A stretch of 31,215 nt of DNA from a virus, in IMG/VR virus record IMGVR_UViG_3300025010_000181, positions 1 through 31,215 of that record, one strand, 5' to 3'. Shown here piece after piece: positions 1 to 7,665 of the stretch. The translations under genes and the position numbers were made by a program. Every line of letters begins with the position of its first letter. Position 1 is the stretch's first letter. The notes below the pieces were generated by a model. That model worked only from the letters and a program-made list of their open reading frames with translations. It had not been told where the DNA came from and made no database searches.

Positions 1-111
1 GGCTCACGCCTTCGGGTAGGCTGGTGAGGCTCCCGAGGTACAGGTAGCCCCCGGCGGACAGGCTCACGCCTTCGGGTAGGCTGGTGAGGCTCCCGAGGTC
101 CAGGTTGCCCT
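1..111. repeat. 60-bp tandem repeat encoding LRR units
   Basis: Bases 1-39 and 61-99 are identical (both begin GGCTCACGCCTTCGGG), and similarity continues with a few substitutions to about 111. The period of 60 bp equals one 20-residue leucine-rich unit of the minus-strand protein. Near-identical DNA copies can expand or contract by slippage or recombination. They are also a likely reason for the sequence to break here. Confidence 0.9.
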
Positions 112-178
112 GTATTAATTCACCATTAATTTGGGCCTCTGTTAGTCCTTTTTTTTTCATAAAAGCTTGCTTAGTCAT
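1..178 (-). CDS. Leucine-rich-repeat protein, N-terminal part (cut by window edge)
   Basis: Reading on the minus strand from ATG at 178 gives MTKQAFMKKKGLTEAQ and then 20-residue units containing LTSLPEGVS and YLYLGS, a leucine-rich repeat of the short bacterial type. A Shine-Dalgarno GGAG lies at 186-190. About 59 codons are visible before the frame runs off the left edge; no stop is seen. LRR domains usually bind proteins, and I cannot say which partner. The gene follows the 78-residue gene at 191-427 by 12 bases and probably shares its promoter at 446-473. The start is well supported; the length and function of the whole protein are unknown. Confidence 0.8.
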   Translation of the reverse strand, partial: MTKQAFMKKKGLTEAQINGELIQGNLDLGSLTSLPEGVSLSAGGYLYLGSLTSLPEGVS

Positions 179-190
179 CTTAATTTCTCC

Positions 191-427
191 TTATATTTCC
201 GTCAGCGCTTTAAAAAAGTTTTCAGCGTCTTCCATGTTCTCGGCACCAATCCAAAAGGTACTAGCCACGGAATTTATAGTCACCGTTAACATCCCGCCAT
301 GGTATCGTAGCTTTAAACCTGTGAAACACTCGCAATCGATTTCCAGTATCTCCCTAGTTGGTTCTTTTTGATCCAAAGCGGTTAGTCCCGGATCTTCCAT
401 TAAGTCGTATTCTTTTTGTGTTGTCAT
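191..427 (-). CDS. Small acidic phage protein of unknown function (78 aa)
   Basis: I chose the ATG at 427 (MTTQKEYDLMEDPG) because AGGAG sits just upstream at 432-436. The longer frame to 457 would begin inside the promoter. The protein is acidic, has no membrane segment and no motif I recognise; the second half (DCECFTGLKLRYHGG, then FWIGAENMEDAENFF) looks like a small alpha/beta fold. It is the first gene behind the promoter at 446-473 and is followed closely by the leucine-rich-repeat gene. A role in host takeover would fit early phage genes of this size, but that is only context. Confidence 0.75.
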   Translation of the reverse strand: MTTQKEYDLMEDPGLTALDQKEPTREILEIDCECFTGLKLRYHGGMLTVTINSVASTFWIGAENMEDAENFFKALTEI

Positions 428-445
428 AAATTCTCCTATAAACCA

Positions 446-473
446 AGTATAAACCATTCCTAGGTTTTGTCAA
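446..473 (-). promoter_or_regulatory. sigma70-type promoter for the 427 gene
   Basis: On the minus strand TTGACA (473-468) is followed after 16 bases by TATACT (451-446). Predicted +1 is near 439, giving a leader of about 12 bases with a Shine-Dalgarno. The -35 box lies in the last codons of the upstream gene (460-762). The -10 is embedded in a doubled box, GGTTTATA-CTT-GGTTTATA, shared with the promoter at 30070-30098. Confidence 0.8.
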
Positions 474-762
474 GTAACGTGTTTTTAAATGTTTCTGTCA
501 AAATTAAAACAGCTTCCGCCTTCTCAAAAAAGTCTGGATATTTTATTCCGTACTTTTTTATGAGTTCTTTTTCTATTAAAAAAAGAATGTTTTGCAATTC
601 AGAACTTCCATGTTTTGATAGGTATTCATTGAATATTACTAAAGATCCTAATAATCTATCTTTTTCTTTTTTTAGATTTATTATTTCTTCGTCTCGATCG
701 TTTATTGTTTCTTGACTAGCTTCAAAAGCGTCTTCAAGAGCGATTATTTCTTCTTTTTTCAT
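460..762 (-). CDS. Coiled-coil small protein, unknown function (100 aa)
   Basis: The start at 762 is supported by AAGGAG seven bases upstream. Residues about 1-45 (MKKEEIIALEDAFEASQ, then EEIINLKKEKDRLLG) show heptad spacing of hydrophobic residues among Glu and Lys, so an N-terminal coiled coil is likely. The rest is also predicted mostly helical. There is no catalytic motif or signal sequence. It lies ten bases downstream of the primase-helicase gene in the same operon, so a replication accessory role is possible but not shown. Confidence 0.75.
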   Translation of the reverse strand: MKKEEIIALEDAFEASQETINDRDEEIINLKKEKDRLLGSLVIFNEYLSKHGSSELQNILFLIEKELIKKYGIKYPDFFEKAEAVLILTETFKNTLLDKT

Positions 763-772
763 GTTCTACTCC

Positions 773-3364
773 TTAAAATGGTGTTTCATTCAGCAATTCA
801 TCAAAATCTAAAACATAGTACCTTTTCTGGACCCCTCCAAAACGTCCACCTGATTTTATATCTGGATTGCAGTAAGTCAGCCTTGGAAGGATCTGGCTAT
901 AAGTCTTAGCCCATGGTGTCTTAGCTAACATTTTAGAAATTTCTGGATGCGCTATGGCAAAATGGATTTCTCCCCTTACTGGCTTAATGCCGATATCAAT
1001 TAAAGCCGCCTTCAAGGCTTCCATCTTAATTTCAGAATCAATATAGTCCTCTTGAGTTGATCCACCGTTTTTTATAGCCTTCAAAGCCCGTCCTATTTTA
1101 ACGTTAAATCTATCGATCCTTATATCGCTGGTTAGGATCATATCTATCATCACATCCTGGTCTGATTTATATTCCGTGTCATCCTTAGCAATATCTTCCA
1201 TGGCAGTTTTTATATATTCGTACGCTTCTGACGCCGTAGGAGCTTCGTTATTCTCTACCATCCAAGCCCCTGCCAAAAGCGATCCTATCTGGTCAGCTTC
1301 ACGCCTAGACCTAACATGCTCGACGCAAACCATCACCATAATATCGATTGCTTCCTGTACCTTGTGGATATTACGAAGGGTTCTAGCGTGGAATCCATCG
1401 ATCCATGATTGTGTCAAATTCAAAGATTCTTTCTCTAGTTCTCTAAAATTTTCATCCCTTTTCAACTTGTTCATTATTTTAGGGTCTTCCAGGGAAATAA
1501 CTGTAAACCTGGACTTGTCCGCACTGTCTTCAATAGCCGCACCAATTGACCCAAATAAAACCATGGAATTGACAATCCATTGTTTACCCTCCCCACCCCC
1601 AGACGTGCCGTGCATGGTAACTGCCTTAGACCCGAGACCAGAATTAGACTCTCGGAACATTGTCAAAATTTGGCTATGCCTATCTGCTATCGTTTGATCC
1701 CTACTTTCCATCTCATCCATCACTAATGGGACTGAAGAATTTTCCAGGCTTGAACGAATACCTGCGGCCGTTGATGTTAACCCTTTGGGGAAGATCGCAA
1801 TTTCACCAAGTATTCTTTCTACGATATTCGAAAATATCCAGCTTTTCCCAGATCCAGCCTCACCAGTTAGCCAAACGTTAGGCTTCCACTTTAAAACACC
1901 ACCAAAAGGAGACAGTAGCAACCATCCCATTAGGAATTTTGAATGGCTAATTCTGCTGAATCTTAAATATTTGAAAACGGAAATCAAAGTTTTGCAATCT
2001 TTTATTGGATTATCAAAAGAATACCCTCTAAAAGATGACTTCACATAGACATAGTTTGATTCAAATTCCCTGAATCTATATTTTTTATCTTCAGTTAAAA
2101 TTTCGTCCCCCGTGGAGATTACTATTTTACCATCGTCAATCCATGCCCCAGAAGTCCTAACCATCGATCCTTTAAAAAATGGTGCGCTGGCCACTTGCTC
2201 ATTTATTTCAGAAAGAATTAAATCCCAATCAACGACACCCGATTCTTTTTTGAACGATATAGCCCATTTGTTTACGTGTAACCATCGTAATAAATTCTGC
2301 TTCGTTAGCCCTGGCCATGGATCGTGAAACACTTTTTCATGCTCTTTAGAATAAACATGAATTTTATTTTCGCTTGTACCAAGAAAGACAAATGGAACCG
2401 TACTCCAAAAATCATCAACGACTGTCGGTTGCGTTTCAGATTTATTTATGTAATCCAAATATCCTTGTTTATCTAAATTTTCATCTGCTAAACTCCACCC
2501 CTTTTTACATCCTAATGGAGGCCTTATGAGGTGCAATTTTATATCTAATTCTTTCAAGATGGAAATAACTTTCCGACCGACATCATCGGCATCGGGACAA
2601 TACCAAACCTCACGACCAATGAGAGGTTCCAAGTCTGTTTTTTTTATATTGGCAGCTCCGCCGTAATAACCCGTGACTACAAATTCATCCCTTAAAACCT
2701 GTTCTAATTTGTCGGCATCCTTCTGTCCTTCAAACATTAAAACGGCATCAGTCTGCCTAGTAGCCAATTCGTCGCAGTTCCAAAGAGGAATTTTATTGTC
2801 TTTAAAGCCTATATTTCTCCACTTGTGGGAGGCTCCCTTACCCCACAATGTAAAAGGTCGATCATCCTTTTTTCCGTCTTTTTCAAACCGAACAACCCAC
2901 ATCACAATTTGATTTTTTTTAAAGAAAGGCCATCGCCCTATTTCTTTTCCAAATTTTTTCTGAAACCAGTTAGTATCAAGTTCTGGAGGTTCCTTAACCC
3001 CTTTCGTCTGTATGTAGTAACCTTCCCATATACCCCCTGAGTTGTTCGGAATAATAAACTCGTCGTCTTTTTTTGGGTAATAATCCTGGTCATATTTGCA
3101 CAGGATTTCCTTCGCCGCCTCACCTTGACGCAGTGAGTTAAGATAAGCGTAAAGACTGACAGAATCGCCTCCTGATGCCTCTGGACCATCAGCCCAATCA
3201 GCCCATTTCCCATTTTTAGTATTAACTTTAAAACTGCCAAGTCCAGAGTCTTCCCTGGTTGGATTCTTGGCTACCCATTCATCGCCCTGCTGGATACCAT
3301 CCGGTAGCCACGATCTAACATTCTGTAAACCTACCCTTGCGGCGCGTTCAAATAGCTCACTCAT
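773..3364 (-). CDS. Phage primase-helicase (TOPRIM-like plus P-loop ATPase)
   Basis: Large replication protein of 863 aa. The N-terminal 90 residues resemble the entry domain of phage primases (WLPDGIQQGDEW, then GKWADWADGP). A TOPRIM-like segment follows, with VLMFEGQKDAD (Glu212) and WYCPDADDVG (Asp258, Asp260), as expected for a metal-binding primase site. The C-terminal half carries Walker A GEAGSGKS at 501-508, Walker B PLVMDE ending at Glu551, and a probable arginine-finger segment KSRFTV near 617-622. By family knowledge such proteins synthesise primers and unwind the fork. The start is preceded by AGGAA and overlaps the end of the AbrB-like gene by eight bases (ATGAGTGA), so the two are translationally coupled. 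Confidence 0.88.
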   Translation of the reverse strand: MSELFERAARVGLQNVRSWLPDGIQQGDEWVAKNPTREDSGLGSFKVNTKNGKWADWADGPEASGGDSVSLYAYLNSLRQGEAAKEILCKYDQDYYPKKDDEFIIPNNSGGIWEGYYIQTKGVKEPPELDTNWFQKKFGKEIGRWPFFKKNQIVMWVVRFEKDGKKDDRPFTLWGKGASHKWRNIGFKDNKIPLWNCDELATRQTDAVLMFEGQKDADKLEQVLRDEFVVTGYYGGAANIKKTDLEPLIGREVWYCPDADDVGRKVISILKELDIKLHLIRPPLGCKKGWSLADENLDKQGYLDYINKSETQPTVVDDFWSTVPFVFLGTSENKIHVYSKEHEKVFHDPWPGLTKQNLLRWLHVNKWAISFKKESGVVDWDLILSEINEQVASAPFFKGSMVRTSGAWIDDGKIVISTGDEILTEDKKYRFREFESNYVYVKSSFRGYSFDNPIKDCKTLISVFKYLRFSRISHSKFLMGWLLLSPFGGVLKWKPNVWLTGEAGSGKSWIFSNIVERILGEIAIFPKGLTSTAAGIRSSLENSSVPLVMDEMESRDQTIADRHSQILTMFRESNSGLGSKAVTMHGTSGGGEGKQWIVNSMVLFGSIGAAIEDSADKSRFTVISLEDPKIMNKLKRDENFRELEKESLNLTQSWIDGFHARTLRNIHKVQEAIDIMVMVCVEHVRSRREADQIGSLLAGAWMVENNEAPTASEAYEYIKTAMEDIAKDDTEYKSDQDVMIDMILTSDIRIDRFNVKIGRALKAIKNGGSTQEDYIDSEIKMEALKAALIDIGIKPVRGEIHFAIAHPEISKMLAKTPWAKTYSQILPRLTYCNPDIKSGGRFGGVQKRYYVLDFDELLNETPF

Positions 3365-3833
3365 ATCGGTTCCTGAATGTTAAAATTTCACCTTTCAGTG
3401 GGAAATCCTCTGGCTCCGAACCAATGTAATCAGGATCGTTTTTGATCAAAGATAATGTTTGTTTATCACAAAGATTCTTAAAAAACTGTCCTGAGGTATG
3501 AATTTTAATAAATCCATAATCAACATAAACGCCAAATACCTCGCTATAAATATCCTTAGCCAAGTTATAGGCTTTATATTTTTTAGTTTTCCAGTACCCT
3601 GGCTGTGAATGGATGAATCCCCAATGGAAATCAACTTCAGTCAATAAAATCCTGTCCAAATGTATGGATGTTTTCGGCTGATCGTTCTCGGGAATCACCT
3701 CAATATTCCCGTTGTCCAGGATTTTTATGTTGACAGAATCCTTGTCGCTTAGCTTTTTTGACCTCACCCAATCCGCCGGAAGGGTCAAAGTCAAACTATA
3801 TTTGTTTGTCGAGTACAGTTTTCTTTTAATCAT
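3357..3833 (-). CDS. AbrB/SpoVT-like DNA-binding protein (158 aa)
   Basis: The N-terminus (RKLYSTNKYSLTLTLP, then ADWVRSKKLSDKDSVNI) matches the swapped-hairpin AbrB/SpoVT fold: a short strand, LPADWV, a KLSDKDSV turn, then NGNIEVIPE. The C-terminal about 100 residues are unassigned. I chose ATG 3833 because an upstream ATG would lie before the predicted transcription start. No Shine-Dalgarno is visible and +1 is predicted near 3835, so the message may be leaderless. AbrB-type proteins bind AT-rich or dyad DNA near promoters. This gene borders the divergent control region with TGCGCA and TTAAGC boxes, which are natural candidate targets. It is the first gene of the early operon and is coupled to the primase-helicase. 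Confidence 0.75.
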   Translation of the reverse strand: MIKRKLYSTNKYSLTLTLPADWVRSKKLSDKDSVNIKILDNGNIEVIPENDQPKTSIHLDRILLTEVDFHWGFIHSQPGYWKTKKYKAYNLAKDIYSEVFGVYVDYGFIKIHTSGQFFKNLCDKQTLSLIKNDPDYIGSEPEDFPLKGEILTFRNRYE

Positions 3834-3841
3834 AATTAAGT

Positions 3842-3869
3842 AGTATATAGCAATAAAAAGTTTTGTCAA
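3842..3869 (-). promoter_or_regulatory. Leftward early promoter, near-leaderless
   Basis: Minus-strand TTGACA (3869-3864), a 16-base spacer and TATACT (3847-3842). The +1 expected seven bases past the -10 is 3835, two bases before the ATG at 3833. A copy of the TGCGCA box lies 12 bases upstream of the -35 at 3882-3887. Confidence 0.8.
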
Positions 3870-4213
3870 GAAAAATAAGATTGCGCATTTAAGCAGATTT
3901 TACACAACATTAAGCATGGCATTGCGCACTTTAATTCTATATAATAAAACAAGTTACGACGAAAAAAATCAAAATGCGCAAATGCGCAATGTTTCAAAAA
4001 CGTATTTATATATGTGTGTGTGTGTGTGTGTGTGTACGTATAGTATTATTCTATTTTATTAAGCATTTTATATAATATAAGAGATAACTCTATATCCTGT
4101 ATAAAATTATGGTGCGCAATCGACTGCTTATGGGTGCTTAATTTGGCCAAATTCTGCTTAATTTCAGCTTAAATGCGCAATCTGGGCCGTTTTTTAGGCT
4201 AAAATGCGCAATA
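3870..4213. promoter_or_regulatory. Divergent control region / candidate replication origin
   Basis: This non-coding stretch separates the leftward early and rightward late genes. It holds TGCGCA at 3882, 3923, 3975, 3983, 4113, 4174 and 4205. Taken as the asymmetric box RTGCGCAAT, the first two point left and the other five mostly point right. TTAAGC occurs at 3889, 3910 and 4059, and GCTTAA at 4136, 4156 and 4167. Bases 3880-3894 (ATTGCGCATTTAAGC) and 4167-4181 are perfect reverse complements. Between them lie (TG)11 and an AT-rich segment (4041-4110). Repeated short boxes beside an AT-rich core are typical of iteron origins and of multi-site operators; sequence alone does not decide between them. 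I see no open reading frame here. Confidence 0.65.
4013..4034. repeat. (TG)11 dinucleotide repeat
   Basis: Eleven uninterrupted TG units, preceded by TATATA and followed by TACGTATA. Alternating purine-pyrimidine tracts can take the Z form under negative supercoiling and change length by slippage. Its place at the centre of the divergent control region suggests a structural role, which is inference. Confidence 0.9.
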
Positions 4214-4242
4214 TTGCTAAATTTCGGCCTTAAGGCTATAAT
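4214..4242 (+). promoter_or_regulatory. Rightward late promoter, predicted leaderless
   Basis: TTGCTA (4214-4219), a 17-base spacer and a perfect TATAAT (4237-4242). The expected +1 is 4249, the A of the small-terminase ATG. The palindrome GCCTTAAGGC (4227-4236) directly abuts the -10, and a TGCGCAAT box ends one base before the -35. Both could serve as regulator sites. Confidence 0.75.
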
Positions 4243-4248
4243 TACTCC

Positions 4249-4746
4249 ATGGCTAAACACCCTGGGGGTAGACCCACTAAGTACAATCCTAAATTCCATC
4301 CTAAAATGGGAAAGCTTGCGGCCGCAACTGGAAAAAGTGATGAGGAAATCGCTAAGGAATTGGAGATAACAACATCAACACTTTACCTGTGGAAAAACAA
4401 ATATCCAGAGTTTTCGGAGGCTATAAAGGTTGCCAAGGAAGACCCTAACGACCTTGTAGAGGCCGCACTGTTCAAAAGGGCTATTGGATACACCTTGACC
4501 CTAAAGAAGGAAATAGCGGTATCTTTGGGAGCTGGTATGGGGTCAGAACTACAGACCGCTAAAGTTCAAACCCACATTCCCCCCGATACCACCGCGCAAA
4601 TATTTTTTCTTACTCATCGTCGTCCTGAAAAATGGCCAAATAAACAAAACGTAAACCACTCCGGGGAACTCACCATCAACAACCTCACCCCAGAAGAACG
4701 TAGGGCAAGGATTAACGCGTTAAAGGCCAAAGATGGCGCTAACTGA
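4249..4746 (+). CDS. terS: Terminase small subunit (165 aa)
   Basis: Recognises the packaging site and loads the large terminase, by family knowledge. The N-terminus carries GGRPTKYNPKF and a helix-turn-helix segment near residues 24-52 (AATGKSDEEIAKELEI, then STLYLWKNKYPEF), typical of phage small terminases. The middle is helical (VEAALFKRAIGYT), and the C-terminus has PEKWPNK and a basic tail. The next gene is the large terminase, overlapping by 14 bases, which confirms the call. The start has no properly placed Shine-Dalgarno and coincides with the predicted transcription start. It is the first gene of the late operon. Confidence 0.88.
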   Translation: MAKHPGGRPTKYNPKFHPKMGKLAAATGKSDEEIAKELEITTSTLYLWKNKYPEFSEAIKVAKEDPNDLVEAALFKRAIGYTLTLKKEIAVSLGAGMGSELQTAKVQTHIPPDTTAQIFFLTHRRPEKWPNKQNVNHSGELTINNLTPEERRARINALKAKDGAN

Positions 4747-6271
4747 CGCGGAAGAAATCGAACTGCTAAACCTCCTGGAGGAAGAAGACCGGGACCATGC
4801 TAGAAATAGCCACCTGGAATTCATGAACTACACCTGGATGAAAGGCGACACAGATCCGTTTATCCCAGGATTCCACACCAAGACAATCTGCGCCCGCATC
4901 GACAAAGCTTTTCAAGATTTCCGTGAAGGAAAATCAACATACCTAAAAATCGTAGTCCATCACCGTTCCGGGAAAACTGACATTCTTTCCCGGTATCTTC
5001 CCCCTCACTTCCTGGGGGAATTCCCCGACTGTGAGGTCCTGGCGACCACGTTTAAAAGTGATCTCACTCAAAAATTCACAAGCTTTGCCCGTAACATTTT
5101 TAGGTCACAAAAGTATAGAGAACTGTACCCGGGCCTGGGGCTTTCTACCGAGTCGAATGCTAAGGCATACTGGGAGATTATCGACGAGAAAACAAAACAG
5201 CCAACACAGGGAAAGCTTTACGGATCTGGGCTATCATCAGGAATAACTGGATCTGGTGGACACTTGGTCCTTGTGGATGATCCTATATCAGGGAGAAGGG
5301 CTGCGGAATCTCTAACCGTGCGAGATGGTGTCTGGGACACGATGACAAACGACTTACTTACCAGGTTAGCTCCGGTTCATATCGTAATCATCCTGGCGAC
5401 CCAATGGCACTGGGATGACCCCCACGGGAGAATTGAAAAAGAGGCCAAGGTAGATCCTAATTTTGCAAAATTTGAAACAATGAGATTCCCGGCAAAGGCT
5501 AAGGATTACCGGGGAGAAGGTCAATATCCTGGGAAATATCTTTTCCTTGAGAGGTTTCAGGAAAGTTGGTACGAAAGCCAATATTCTTTTCTTGGCCGAT
5601 ACGGTGCCGCTGCCTTATTGGACTGCTCTCCTATGCTTCGAACTGGGTCTATATTTTCAATTGATGGGATTGTATACCACAAGCCCGAAGATATGCCAGG
5701 GGAACTGGCTATCAGGTGGGCCAGAATCTGGGACTTGGCGCACACAGCCAAACAGCGATCTAAGGATGACCCGGACTATACCTCCGGGACGCTCCTAGGC
5801 TTCCAGACTGTACCAGGTGACCCAATCCCTCACCTGTGGATCAAGAACGTGATACGAGTCCAGAAGGGCGCGGCTGAACGAGACGACGTGATACGGGAAG
5901 TAATCCATGCCGACGGGAAGTTCGTCCGCCAGGCTGTCGAGAACTCTATCGAGTCCAAGGACGCTTATGAATACATCTGCCGTGCCATGCCTGAATTCGT
6001 GATCGACAAGGTGTTAATCATGGGGAAAGGTGATAAGCTGACCAGGGCGACACCGCTAGAACCAATCTTCGAGGCCAAGGGCCACGTCCACGTCCAGGAA
6101 GGCGAGTGGAACGATGAATGGCTGGAAGAGATTATCCGCTTTGACGGCCTGGGGAAATCACACGATGACCAAGTGGACAACTTGACGGCGGGCTATATTT
6201 TTCTTGGTGGGGGCGTTATGATTACCAGTGAAAAAACAAAGGCGGCCTTAGCTGCCAGACGGAGTAGATAA
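4733..6271 (+). CDS. terL: Terminase large subunit (512 aa)
   Basis: Packaging motor with ATPase and nuclease parts. The Walker A-like loop is VHHRSGKT (about 75-82), Walker B is LVLVDD (178-183), and LATQWHWDD (about 221-229) matches the coupling motif. The C-terminal RNase H-like nuclease shows IWDLA (Asp334) and HDDQVDN (477-483), carrying the acidic residues of the terminase nuclease family. Length is normal. The ATG lies inside the last codons of the small subunit and the stop overlaps the portal start (ATAATGG), so translation is probably coupled. I am confident in the function; the packaging mode (cos or headful) is not determined. Confidence 0.95.
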   Translation: MALTDAEEIELLNLLEEEDRDHARNSHLEFMNYTWMKGDTDPFIPGFHTKTICARIDKAFQDFREGKSTYLKIVVHHRSGKTDILSRYLPPHFLGEFPDCEVLATTFKSDLTQKFTSFARNIFRSQKYRELYPGLGLSTESNAKAYWEIIDEKTKQPTQGKLYGSGLSSGITGSGGHLVLVDDPISGRRAAESLTVRDGVWDTMTNDLLTRLAPVHIVIILATQWHWDDPHGRIEKEAKVDPNFAKFETMRFPAKAKDYRGEGQYPGKYLFLERFQESWYESQYSFLGRYGAAALLDCSPMLRTGSIFSIDGIVYHKPEDMPGELAIRWARIWDLAHTAKQRSKDDPDYTSGTLLGFQTVPGDPIPHLWIKNVIRVQKGAAERDDVIREVIHADGKFVRQAVENSIESKDAYEYICRAMPEFVIDKVLIMGKGDKLTRATPLEPIFEAKGHVHVQEGEWNDEWLEEIIRFDGLGKSHDDQVDNLTAGYIFLGGGVMITSEKTKAALAARRSR

Positions 6272-7665
6272 TGGCTTCAATATTCGATTGGTTTAAGAAG
6301 AAAGAAACGCAGGACGCGGACAGTAAAAGCCGCCAAAAGGTCCAAAGGCCGATCACCCGTAACATGACCGAGGAAATGACGGTCAATGGAGACTTGACTC
6401 GCGGTCTTTACCACAACCAGTACCCGGGGCTTAAGCTGGCGGGATCGCTGGCTTTCGCTCCCATCTTCGTTCCTGTATCGCTTATGGGGTTGCCTGTGCC
6501 GATATCCAAGGATGAACGCACCCAGGAGGCATTGCGGGGCCTTGTCCAGCATTTCAGCCAGACCATGCAACAGATTCACCTTCAGGCTCACCGTGAGGGG
6601 ACTGTGTGGGTATTCCCTTTTTGGTCGGCTAAAATGGGACGGCTTTCCTGGGAGTTAATTCCGGATGATACGGTTTCCGACGTGATCAAGGATATTGACA
6701 CCGGGGAGATAATCCAGGTCATCACGACCGAACAGATCAAGATTCAGACTGGGGAAAATCTCCAGGCCAGCGTTGGGCGTGTCCGGTATTTCACCAAGGA
6801 CAGCCTGCGGGTCGTATACTCCGGGGGCATGAATGAAACCAGGGTCACTCCTAACAGGTTCAAGATCATGCCGATACCGTTCGCCAATAACGCCGACGGT
6901 GACGAGATCCGAGGTCACTCGGACTATGAACGCATTCTTTCCGACCTGAAAAACTACCATGACATCGATGTGGCATGGACTCAATTGCTGGCGAAATTCA
7001 GTGTGAAAATGATCCAAGAAGTGAGCTTGAATGTGGATACTTGGGTGGATCAGAACGGGATTGACCTGAACGCTTTCGATATTTCCACCGTGGACGTAAT
7101 TTTCAATAAGTTTAATCAGGAAAAAACCACGTTTGTCTTTCCCGAAGGAGCTCACACAGCCTATGAGAAAAAACTGAACCAGTCATTCTATAAAATCGTG
7201 GAAGGATCCGGTATACCTGAAATCGCCTGGGGGCTTAAGACCGAGGGGAACCACGCATCCGCTGAAGAGCAAATGGGCAGTCTGATTAAGTTCGTCGAAT
7301 CCAAGCGCGAACAAAAAGATGGTCCCTATGACACCCTATTCGAAAATTCCCTTACTCTCCTAGGCTCTGCCACCATGCAAACTTTCCAGCCCGTGGACTC
7401 TCTCGAGTGGGACAACATGGACGCTGTATCCGAGGACGTGAAGAGTCAGATTTTCCAGCGCTTCAGCGACGGGATGAGCAAGTTGATCGCATCCGGGTCC
7501 GTAACCCTGGAGCAAGCCCATAAACTCTGGCTGGCAATGTACCCCAGGGCGACGGAGAAAGATTTCGAGACATGGAAAATAAGCCTGAACAAAGCGGCCA
7601 AATACACTCAGTTCGCCAAGGCGTCGTTCATTGACGCTCTCCAGGCCACAGGGGCAGACGAGTGA
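6271..7665 (+). CDS. Portal protein (464 aa)
   Basis: Forms the dodecameric ring at the capsid vertex through which DNA enters and leaves, by family knowledge. The call rests on position directly after the large terminase, on size, and on a portal-like layout: an N-terminal segment with GSLAFAPIFVPV, a central mixed region (REGTVWVFPFWS, then LSWELIPDD), and the C-terminal GIPEIAWGL-EGNHASAEEQM segment followed by long helices. That last motif is common in portals of the SPP1/HK97 type. The stop overlaps the next start by four bases (GTGA). I see no membrane segment or frameshift. Confidence 0.88.
   Translation: MASIFDWFKKKETQDADSKSRQKVQRPITRNMTEEMTVNGDLTRGLYHNQYPGLKLAGSLAFAPIFVPVSLMGLPVPISKDERTQEALRGLVQHFSQTMQQIHLQAHREGTVWVFPFWSAKMGRLSWELIPDDTVSDVIKDIDTGEIIQVITTEQIKIQTGENLQASVGRVRYFTKDSLRVVYSGGMNETRVTPNRFKIMPIPFANNADGDEIRGHSDYERILSDLKNYHDIDVAWTQLLAKFSVKMIQEVSLNVDTWVDQNGIDLNAFDISTVDVIFNKFNQEKTTFVFPEGAHTAYEKKLNQSFYKIVEGSGIPEIAWGLKTEGNHASAEEQMGSLIKFVESKREQKDGPYDTLFENSLTLLGSATMQTFQPVDSLEWDNMDAVSEDVKSQIFQRFSDGMSKLIASGSVTLEQAHKLWLAMYPRATEKDFETWKISLNKAAKYTQFAKASFIDALQATGADE

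Noticed and set aside
1-120. CRISPR-like repeat
   Set aside because: The 60-bp copies are adjacent, without spacers, and encode in-frame leucine-rich units.
1176-1697. Plus-strand open frame of 173 codons
   Set aside because: Antisense to the ATPase part of the primase-helicase, with no ribosome site.
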